DNA of 7,540 bases from Thermoleophilia bacterium. GTDB lineage: Bacteria; Actinomycetota; Thermoleophilia; Gaiellales; Gaiellaceae. This document shows, piece after piece, positions 1 to 7,540 of the stretch (position 1 is the first letter of the stretch; each line of letters starts with the position of its first letter). The stretch is from contig JAICYG010000131.1 in assembly GCA_025934335.1 (NCBI GenBank), positions 1-7,540 of the forward strand, written 5' to 3'. The notes under the pieces are model-generated. The model ran no database searches. It was not told where the DNA came from and was given only the letters and a program-made list of their open reading frames with translations. Both the position numbers and the translations under genes were made by a program.

Positions 1-389
1 GCCCAGAGGCACGCGCCGCCGCCGTCGGCGGACTGCTGCCCGAAGAGGACGAGATCCGCGTTCTCCCCTGCGAGCGCTCCGGCGAGCGCCTTGGACGTGC
101 CGAGGAGATCCGCCCCTTCGAGCGACGCGTCCGAGATCAGGACGGCACGGTCGGCGCCCATCGCGAGCGCCTTCCGCAGCGCGTCCATCGCGCGCTCGGG
201 CCCCATCGAGACGACGACGACCTCGCCGTCGCCGCTCGCCTCCTTCAACTTCAGCGCCTCTTCGACCGCGTACGTGTCGAAGTCGGAGATCGCCAGCTCG
301 CCGCTCCGGTCGAGACGCTTCGTGGACGGGTCGATCCGCCTCCCGGCGGACGCGTCCGGGACCGCTTTCACGCAGACGGCGAGCTTCAC
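1..389 (-). CDS. etfB: Electron transfer flavoprotein, beta subunit (N-terminal part, cut by window edge)
   Basis: Small subunit of the ETF heterodimer, a soluble FAD protein that takes electrons from acyl-CoA dehydrogenases and hands them to the membrane ETF:quinone oxidoreductase. About 129 residues are visible, roughly half of the usual ~260. The translation begins VKLAVCVKAVPD, the typical EtfB opening, then has a conserved VVVVSMGPERAMDALRKALA-like stretch and FGQQSADGGGACLW, the segment in which family members bind the nucleotide. The GTG at 387-389 is chosen because it places the protein exactly at the family's conserved first residue; I see no clear Shine-Dalgarno before it. It starts 15 nt after the stop of the mutase small subunit, so it is probably in the same operon. 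The rest of the gene, and probably etfA, lies beyond the left edge. Family assignment is firm; the operon link is inferred from spacing. Confidence 0.93.
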   Translation of the reverse strand, partial: MKLAVCVKAVPDASAGRRIDPSTKRLDRSGELAISDFDTYAVEEALKLKEASGDGEVVVVSMGPERAMDALRKALAMGADRAVLISDASLEGADLLGTSKALAGALAGENADLVLFGQQSADGGGACLW

Positions 390-404
390 GGCCGCGGACT
401 CTAA

Positions 405-799
405 CTAGACAGGGACCCGCGACTGCAGGTACTCGACGATGTCGCTCGTCGGCGCGCCGGGGGTGAACACCTCGGCGACTCCCTGCTCCTTCAGCGCCGT
501 CACGTCGTCGGTCGGGATCGTCCCGCCGACGAGGACGACCACGTCGTCGGCGCCTTGCTCGCGCAGGAGCTCGACGATGCGCGGCACGAGCGTCATGTGC
601 GCGCCGGAGAGGATCGAGATACCGACGGCGTCGGCGTCCTCCTGGATCACCGTCTCGACGATCTGTTCCGGCGTCTGGTGGAGACCGGTGTAGATGACCT
701 CCATGCCGGCGTCGCGGAGCGCGCGCGCGATGATCTTCGCGCCCCGGTCGTGCCCGTCGAGACCGGGCTTCGCGACGACGACTCTGATCTTCCCAGCCA

Positions 800-800
<1 letters not shown>
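405..800 (-). CDS. B12-binding small subunit of an acyl-CoA mutase (isobutyryl-/methylmalonyl-CoA mutase type)
   Basis: A 131-residue stand-alone cobalamin-binding domain that pairs with the separate large subunit encoded just upstream. The base-off/His-on B12 signature is complete: KPGLDGHDRG at residues 11-20 with His17 as lower axial ligand to cobalt, SIL at 62-64, and GG at 92-93. The length fits IcmB-type small subunits (about 130-140 aa); in most bacterial methylmalonyl-CoA mutases this domain is fused to the C-terminus of the large chain. The ATG overlaps the TGA of the large subunit by one base (TGATG at 798-802), with no clear Shine-Dalgarno, so translation is probably coupled and the subunits made in equal amounts. 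The stop at 405-407 is followed 15 nt later by etfB. Substrate cannot be read from this subunit; it is decided by the large one. Confidence 0.95.
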
Positions 801-2464
<1,664 letters not shown>

Positions 2465-2486
2465 GCCTGGATTGTGCCGCAAGCGC

Positions 2487-3227
2487 TCAGACCGACACCC
2501 GGTAGCTCCTTCCCTTCGCAGGCAACCCGCGAGGCACGACGGCGGCGGCGACGCGGCCGTGCAGCCGCCGTGGGAGCGCGAACTCGACCAGGCCGCGCGT
2601 CCCCGGGAGCAGGTCACGCGGCCGCGCCCGCAGCGTCGCGACCACCCGGCCCCGGCGTACGAGACGAGCCTGGAGCGCTGCGCGAGTGACGCGCTCTGCG
2701 ACGTTGCCGCGGTTGACGGCGACGAGCACCAGCGTGCGCCCGTGGACGCGCAGCCGCCCGAGCGCGATGCGCCGGCGCAACGTTCCCGGCACGCGCACCT
2801 CGGCGGTGAGCCCGATGCGTACGCGGACGCCGATCCCCGACCCGCCCGCGCTCCGCGCCGAGAGGAGGACGAGCGCCGGATGGTCGCCGGGGCCGAGGCC
2901 CGGTCGCTGCGCCGCGCGCACCTCGAAGGTCGTCACGCCGCCGCGCGGGACGACGAGCCGCCGCGGGCGGAGCGCAAGCAGCCTCGTTCCACCCGAGCGC
3001 GCGACGACGCGGGGCGTGCCGCGCAGGTCAAGCGTGAAACCGGCAATGCCGATGTCGACGAGCGCGGCGCGCCGGCCGCCGTTCGCGACGTGAACGACGG
3101 CCGTGCCGCCGGGTGCGAGCGCGAGCCGCACCGGCCAGACCGAGAGACCGGGCGCGCTGCCCGCCGACGACGACCCACCCGTGGGGAAGGCGAGTACGAG
3201 CGCGACGAGCAGCGCGCGGGCGGTCAC
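2487..3227 (-). CDS. Secreted beta-sandwich protein, DUF916/DUF3324 (WxL-interacting)-like layout
   Basis: A 246-residue protein I cannot assign to a characterised function. The N-terminus (about 4-22) is a short hydrophobic signal peptide ending near TGGSSSAGSA. Residues ~28-150 read as two Ig-like strand sets: WPVRLALAPGGTAVVHVAN, then LALRPRRLVVPRGGVTTFEV, then GPGDHPALVLLSA. Residues ~153-230 read as another sandwich (LGRLRVHGRTLVLVAVNRGN onwards). The order of pro-Gly-rich strand pairs resembles DUF916 followed by DUF3324, as in WxL-interacting surface proteins, but the C-terminal membrane helix of those proteins is missing. It has many arginines and no cysteine. The GTG at 3225-3227 is chosen because it starts the signal peptide and overlaps the stop of the upstream gene in GTGA; the open frame beyond it (to 3317) has no secretion signal. 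Coupling suggests it works with that lamin-tail protein. The domain similarity is by eye only. Confidence 0.82.
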   Translation of the reverse strand: MTARALLVALVLAFPTGGSSSAGSAPGLSVWPVRLALAPGGTAVVHVANGGRRAALVDIGIAGFTLDLRGTPRVVARSGGTRLLALRPRRLVVPRGGVTTFEVRAAQRPGLGPGDHPALVLLSARSAGGSGIGVRVRIGLTAEVRVPGTLRRRIALGRLRVHGRTLVLVAVNRGNVAERVTRAALQARLVRRGRVVATLRARPRDLLPGTRGLVEFALPRRLHGRVAAAVVPRGLPAKGRSYRVSV

Positions 3228-4315
3228 CGCGCGATCACCGTGTAGGTGACGGCGGCGGTGTACTGACCCGCCGGCACGGCGGGGAGCGCCGATGTGAACC
3301 CGACCTTCGTCGCCCACACGTCGCCGGCGGCCGGCGCCGCAGCGGACGTCGTGCCGATCACCAGGTCCGCCGCGGGCGGCACCGGTATCGCTGCCAGCGT
3401 GGTCGACGAGACGCCGCTACCGAGCGTGCCGCCTGTCGGCGCGGTCGCCGAGAGGCCGAGCGGCAGGTCGCGCGGCGCGAACGACGTGCGGCGCACGGCC
3501 AGGCTGTAGCCGGCGGTGTCGTTGCTCGTGACGGTGACGCTCTCGTTGACCGGTGTCACGGTCGCGCCGCTTGCCAGGCTGCCGAAGTCGAGCGTCGGCT
3601 GCCCGAGGCTCACGGCGATCAGCGGCTGGATCTGCACCCGGACGCCTGCGTCGGCCGACCCGGATGACCCCGTCTGCGTGCCGGAGCACGAGACGGCCGC
3701 GGACGCGGAGTTGCGCGGGGCCGCTGCGACCGCCGCGAAGTCGCCGGCGTTCGCGTCGGTGTCGGTGCAGCCTCCGCCCGCGCGGGCGATCGCGTCGGTG
3801 GCCGTCGGCGCCGGCGCGGCTGCCGTTCCCTCGTAGTCGGTCGCGGTGCCGTAGCCGACGAGGTCGGCGATCGAGCCGACGCCCGCGCAGGAGCCGGCGG
3901 ACGCGCCGCAGGTGAGATCCGCGGTGCCGTTCACGACGGCGACCTTGCCGCCGCTCGCGGCCAGGTTCGTGGTGCCGGTCGCGTCCGCCGCAGGCAGCGC
4001 CGCGCCGGTCGCTCCGGCCGACGCGAGCTGAACGAGATACGCGTGGCCCGGCGCGATGGAACCGCTGAGCGCGGTCGAGCTCCACGCCGTGCTCGCCGCG
4101 GACGCGTACTGCAAGGTCCACCCGCTCAGGCTCACCGGGGAGCCGCCGCGGTTGAAGAGCTCGACGTAGTCGTTCGCGTACGAGGCTCCGCTGTTCCCGC
4201 CGGAGGCGTACAGCTGGGAGACGACGAGCGACGGCGACCCGCTCGCGCGGGCGGTCGCCGCCGCGCAGAGGAGCGCAAGCAGGAGGGAAATGAACAGGGC
4301 GTGGCGTTTCGGCAT
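3224..4315 (-). CDS. Secreted lamin-tail-domain (LTD) protein with C-terminal beta-sandwich domain
   Basis: A 363-residue exported protein. Residues 1-24 are a clear signal peptide (KR, hydrophobic core, cleavage near ARA). Residues ~28-205 match the bacterial lamin-tail domain: VVSQLYASGGNSGASYANDY, VELFNRGGSPVSLSGW, and the late TDTDANAGDF...APRNSAS element seen in secreted LTD proteins and LTD-bearing nucleases. No nuclease domain follows. Cys136, Cys143, Cys183 and Cys210 are the only cysteines after the signal peptide and could form two disulfides. A Ser/Gly linker (211-223) leads to a second domain (~225-363) with LDFGSLASGATVTP, VTVTSNDTAGYSLAV and a closing GQYTAAVTYTV strand, a beta-sandwich of unknown family. 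ATG at 4313-4315 has a good Shine-Dalgarno. No LPXTG motif or membrane anchor is seen, so it is probably released or held by a partner. Bacterial LTDs are presumed adhesive or binding modules. Confidence 0.9.
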   Translation of the reverse strand: MPKRHALFISLLLALLCAAATARASGSPSLVVSQLYASGGNSGASYANDYVELFNRGGSPVSLSGWTLQYASAASTAWSSTALSGSIAPGHAYLVQLASAGATGAALPAADATGTTNLAASGGKVAVVNGTADLTCGASAGSCAGVGSIADLVGYGTATDYEGTAAAPAPTATDAIARAGGGCTDTDANAGDFAAVAAAPRNSASAAVSCSGTQTGSSGSADAGVRVQIQPLIAVSLGQPTLDFGSLASGATVTPVNESVTVTSNDTAGYSLAVRRTSFAPRDLPLGLSATAPTGGTLGSGVSSTTLAAIPVPPAADLVIGTTSAAAPAAGDVWATKVGFTSALPAVPAGQYTAAVTYTVIAR

Positions 4316-4319
4316 CGAG

Positions 4320-4324
4320 CCTCC
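4320..4324 (-). promoter_or_regulatory. Shine-Dalgarno of the lamin-tail gene
   Basis: GGAGG on the minus strand, 4 nt before the ATG at 4313-4315. It is one of the best ribosome binding sites in the window and fixes this start. Confidence 0.75.
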
Positions 4325-4330
4325 GATCGG

Positions 4331-4392
4331 GTCGCTGAACGGTGTCCTTCCGGTTTAGCGACGCGGAGGCGCCGGCGAAATGTCCCTGAACG
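4331..4392. repeat. Pair of 11-bp direct repeats upstream of the secreted-protein genes
   Basis: GTCGCTGAACG at 4331-4341 and GTCCCTGAACG at 4382-4392 differ at one base and are 51 bp apart, near five helical turns. They lie in the only sizeable intergenic space of the window, upstream of the lamin-tail gene. They could be paired operator sites; chance is not excluded for an 11-mer pair. Confidence 0.35.
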
Positions 4393-4414
4393 AAAAGGCG
4401 CGCAATCGGCGCGC
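4393..4414 (-). terminator. Rho-independent terminator-like hairpin after the adenosyltransferase gene
   Basis: GCGCGC at 4398-4403 and 4409-4414 form a 6-bp all-GC stem with a 5-nt loop (4404-4408). On the minus strand it is followed one base later by TTTT (4393-4396). It begins 17 nt past the stop codon at 4431-4433, the expected place. The short T-run makes it a moderate rather than strong terminator. It would separate the protease/dehydrogenase/adenosyltransferase transcript from the secreted-protein and mutase genes. Confidence 0.5.
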
Positions 4415-4430
4415 TCTCGTCACACTTTCG

Positions 4431-4983
4431 TCAGCGTTCGCCGCCGGGAAGCCACAGCGGCTCGTCGCCGCCGGCCGTGTTCGCCGTGCGCGCGAGGATG
4501 AAGAGGAAGTCGGAGAGCCGGTTCAGGTAGATCGGCACGAGCGGGTTGACGGGACGCTCGCCGGCCGCCCAGAGCACGACCGTCTCCGCTCGCCGGCAGA
4601 CGGCGCGGGCGACGTGCAGCCTCGCTCCGGCTTCCGTCCCGCCCGGGAGCACGAAGCTCTTCAGCTCCGGCAGCCGCGCGTTCGCCTCGTCGCAGTCGGC
4701 CTCGAGCCGGTCGATCGCGGGCTGGTCGACGCGGAGCTTCCCGTCGTCCTCGGCGAACGGGACGGAGAGGTCGGCGCCGAGGTCGAAGAGCTCGTTCTGG
4801 ATGCGCCCGAGTCGCGGGTCGGCGACGACGACGGCGACCCAGCCGAGCAGCGAGTTGAGCTCGTCGACCGCCCCGTAGGCACGCACGAGCGGGTCGAGCT
4901 TCGAGACGCGCGAGCCGTCTCCGAGTGACGTCTGCCCCCGGTCGCCGCCGCGCGTGTAGATCCGCGTCAGGCGGACCGGCTCA

Positions 4984-5000
<17 letters not shown>
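4431..5000 (-). CDS. PduO-type ATP:cob(I)alamin adenosyltransferase
   Basis: Transfers the adenosyl group of ATP to cob(I)alamin, making the adenosylcobalamin that B12-dependent mutases need; a cytosolic trimeric enzyme. The 189 residues match the family's usual ~180-190. Visible motifs are the N-terminal ATP-binding loop YTRGGDRGQTSLGDG (15-29), RAYGAVDELNSLLG (40-53), FVLPGG (116-121), the LHVARAVCRRAE helix (128-139) and VNPLVPIYLNRLSDFLF (151-167). The start is a TTG at 4998-5000: no ATG or GTG occurs in frame nearby (the valine at residue 9 is GTC), and an AGGAG sits 4 nt upstream. This makes the gene overlap the end of the acyl-CoA dehydrogenase by 17 nt, so the two are surely cotranscribed. 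The mutase it most likely serves lies about 2 kb downstream on the same strand. Family assignment is firm; that partnership is inferred. Confidence 0.95.
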
Positions 5001-6144
<1,144 letters not shown>

Positions 6145-6154
6145 GGCCGCCAGA

Positions 6155-7216
6155 CTACTGCGGCGGCCCGAAGGCGAGCGTTGCCGTCGTCGTTCTTCTC
6201 GACCCGGAAAGGTCGTGATAGACGATGCGTACCTTTTGCCCCGGGTGCTTGCCCAGCAGGACCGTCCGGAGCGCCCGCGACGACGTGACGGCATCCCCGC
6301 CGAGCCGGACGATCACGTCGCCCGCGTCGAGCCCCGCCTTCGCCGCCGGCCCGTCGGTCGTGACGGCGGCCAGCGGGACGCCGGCGCCCGAAGCGGCACG
6401 GACGGAGAGCGAGACCCCGAGGAACGCCGTCGGCCCGACGTGGATCCGTGCGGTTCCCTTGCCCGTGCGGATGACGCCGGCGATCGACAGCGCCTTCGCA
6501 ATCGGGATCGCGTAGCCGTCGCTGATGTGGACGTCGCGGAGTTCGAAGTCGCCGGCTGCCGCCGTGATCAGACCGATCACGCGCCCGGCCGAGTTCTCGA
6601 GCGCACCGCCGGAGTCGCCGGCGACGACCGAGGCGCTCGTCTCGATCAGGCCGGTGAGCCGCTCGGCATCGCCTTGCCCGTCGCTCGCCGTGATCGTCTG
6701 TGAGAGCCCCGTCACCTGCCCCGCCACCGTTCTCAGGCGGCCGGTGCCGCGGGCGTTCCCCGTCGCCGTCACGAGCTGGCCGATCCGCAGCTGCGCCTTG
6801 GCGATCGAAGCCGTCTTCAGATGTGACGCGCCCTGTAGCCGCAGCAGAGCGACGTCGTCGGCGACGTCGTAGCCGACGACCCGCGCCACGTAGCTACGGC
6901 TCCCGGGGACGACCACCCTGACCGCTGTCGCGCCCCTGATCACGTGGTTATTCGTGAGGACGTCACCGGTCGAGGTGAGGACGATTCCCGTCCCGGCCGC
7001 GCGTCCGCCCGCGAAGCCGAGCGTCGTCTCGACCACGACGATCCCCCTGCTGCTCGTCGCGGCCTGCGCGCCGGCGGCGCCGATCAGCACGGCGACGAGA
7101 CACGCGACCGTCGAGACGCACAGGCGAATGCGGCTGCCGGTCGTCATGGCGGCGTCGAGGTGCCGCGCCATGCCGTCCATGACCGCATCGTCCTCGACGA
7201 TCAGCACCGTCGCCAT
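6155..7216 (-). CDS. Membrane-anchored or secreted trypsin-like serine protease with PDZ domain (HtrA-like)
   Basis: A 353-residue HtrA/DegP-like protease, probably acting outside the membrane on damaged or signal proteins. Residues ~31-53 are a hydrophobic export or anchor segment ending AGAQAA. The protease domain (~57-245) carries the triad His91 (TNNHVI), Asp121 (DDVALLRL) and Ser202 (AGDSGGAL). GDSGG replaces the GNSGG usual in HtrA. A PDZ domain covers ~263-349 (AFLGVSLSV, GPAAKAGLDAGDVIVRLGG). The first ~23 residues, MATVLIVEDDAVMDGMARHL and on, look like the start of a response-regulator receiver and not of a protease. ATG 7214-7216 is chosen with only a weak AGG before it. ATG 7145-7147, right before the signal segment, would give 330 residues but has no Shine-Dalgarno; a GTG at 7235-7237 is a third option. 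The stop lies 10 nt before the dehydrogenase start. Confidence 0.88.
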   Translation of the reverse strand: MATVLIVEDDAVMDGMARHLDAAMTTGSRIRLCVSTVACLVAVLIGAAGAQAATSSRGIVVVETTLGFAGGRAAGTGIVLTSTGDVLTNNHVIRGATAVRVVVPGSRSYVARVVGYDVADDVALLRLQGASHLKTASIAKAQLRIGQLVTATGNARGTGRLRTVAGQVTGLSQTITASDGQGDAERLTGLIETSASVVAGDSGGALENSAGRVIGLITAAAGDFELRDVHISDGYAIPIAKALSIAGVIRTGKGTARIHVGPTAFLGVSLSVRAASGAGVPLAAVTTDGPAAKAGLDAGDVIVRLGGDAVTSSRALRTVLLGKHPGQKVRIVYHDLSGSRRTTTATLAFGPPQ

Positions 7217-7254
7217 GGAACCTACGATAGACCCCACCTCGATTGCCCCCGGGT

Positions 7255-7274
7255 GACGGCCGCTGCCGGCGGTC
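7255..7274. terminator. GC-rich hairpin between the right-edge gene and the protease gene
   Basis: GACGGCCG (7255-7262) and CGGCGGTC (7267-7274) pair at seven of eight positions around a CTGC loop, beginning a few bases after the stop of the right-edge gene (7280-7282). No T-run follows on either strand, so it is at best a weak or factor-aided terminator. Confidence 0.25.
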
Positions 7275-7279
7275 TGTCG

Positions 7280-7540
7280 CTACGCGGCGACGCTCAGCTC
7301 GTCCTCCAGACGCACGAGGTACGCGGGCCGTGCGGAGCGCAGGTAGGCGACAATCGCCGCGTCGTCCTTCGCGCACGGCAGGAGCGACTTCCAGGTGGCC
7401 GTGTCGCGATTGAAGAGCTCGTAGCGGTCGACCAGCTCCGCAAGCTCCGGCCGCGCGGAGAAGGCGGCGGTGCCGCGCGTGGCGCCCGCGAGCTGCTCCG
7501 GTGAATACGGGTGGGCGGCGATGAGCGCCGCCCCGGCGGC
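7280..7540 (-). CDS. C-terminal end of an uncharacterised, possibly PHP-domain-like protein (cut by window edge)
   Basis: An 86-codon open frame entering from the right edge and ending in TAG at 7280-7282; no start lies inside the window. Frame quality is good (no long Arg/Ser runs, G/C third positions). The translation has ALIAAHPYSPEQ (5-16), then ELVDRYELFNR (35-45), then TWKSLLPC (49-56), and ends with AIVAYLRSARPAYLVRLED. An AAHP motif followed some 25-30 residues later by a strand ending in ELFN is what the C-terminal half of PHP-superfamily metal-dependent phosphoesterases shows. The usual next element, a short strand with a D-x-H metal-binding motif, is not there. The PHP call is therefore tentative. 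It ends 63 nt before the protease ATG. Confidence 0.6.
   Translation of the reverse strand, partial: AAGAALIAAHPYSPEQLAGATRGTAAFSARPELAELVDRYELFNRDTATWKSLLPCAKDDAAIVAYLRSARPAYLVRLEDELSVAA

Noticed and set aside
1..389. 105-codon plus-strand open frame at 91-408
   Set aside because: Antisense to a clear EtfB N-terminus and composed mostly of Ser, Ala and Arg.
2465..2617. 51-codon upstream extension of the mutase large subunit
   Set aside because: The extension is Arg/Ser/Cys-rich and unlike mutase N-termini, and it would overlap the preceding gene by over 100 nt. The GTG at 2464 gives a normal family length.
3228..3317. 30-codon upstream extension of the secreted beta-sandwich protein
   Set aside because: It would put a His/Arg-rich tail before the signal peptide and overlap the lamin-tail gene; the GTG in the GTGA overlap is a better start.
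6145..6294. 50-codon upstream extension of the acyl-CoA dehydrogenase
   Set aside because: It overlies the PDZ domain coding region of the protease and is basic low-complexity sequence; the family N-terminus begins at the GTG at 6144.
7217..7254. Possible promoter for the protease gene (TATCGT on the minus strand near 7224-7229)
   Set aside because: The hexamer matches the loose TAnnnT pattern but sits only a few bases from the ATG and no -35 element is visible at a proper distance, so it was not called.

Overview
The window is a high-GC, gene-dense piece of a bacterial chromosome. Codon use with strong G/C third positions, frequent GTG starts, and gene families of actinobacterial type suggest an actinobacterium, possibly a deep-branching class such as Thermoleophilia. 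That placement is an inference from style and gene content; no 16S or other marker is present. All nine genes I can support lie on the minus strand, so the window reads from right to left.

Right edge to about 4390: the C-terminal end of an uncharacterised protein that looks PHP-phosphoesterase-like (7280-7540); a membrane-anchored HtrA-like serine protease with a PDZ domain (6155-7216), whose first ~23 residues look like the start of a response-regulator receiver; a short-chain-type acyl-CoA dehydrogenase (4984-6144); and a PduO-type cobalamin adenosyltransferase (4431-5000). The last three are packed with a 10-nt gap and a 17-nt overlap and are followed by a hairpin plus T-run that looks like a terminator (4393-4414).

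4315 to the left edge: a second tightly packed run. It starts with two secreted proteins that overlap by 4 nt: a lamin-tail-domain protein with a C-terminal beta-sandwich (3224-4315), and an Arg-rich beta-sandwich protein whose layout recalls the DUF916/DUF3324 WxL-interacting proteins (2487-3227). After a 22-nt gap come the large and small subunits of a B12-dependent acyl-CoA mutase (800-2464 and 405-800, 1-nt overlap) and then the start of electron transfer flavoprotein beta subunit (1-389, cut by the edge).

Most metabolic genes form one logical set. The adenosyltransferase makes adenosylcobalamin for the mutase, the acyl-CoA dehydrogenase passes electrons to ETF, and the mutase rearranges a branched acyl-CoA. 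At the two positions that set substrate choice in this family the large subunit has Phe83 and Gln201, the isobutyryl-CoA mutase pair, not the Tyr/Arg pair of methylmalonyl-CoA mutase. An attractive reading is isobutyryl-CoA to butyryl-CoA (mutase), then to crotonyl-CoA (dehydrogenase plus ETF). The secreted pair sitting between the adenosyltransferase and the mutase has no evident metabolic link and is the least explained part of the window. No RNA genes, CRISPR arrays, insertion sequences or integrase genes were seen, and no gene-free stretch exceeds 115 bases.
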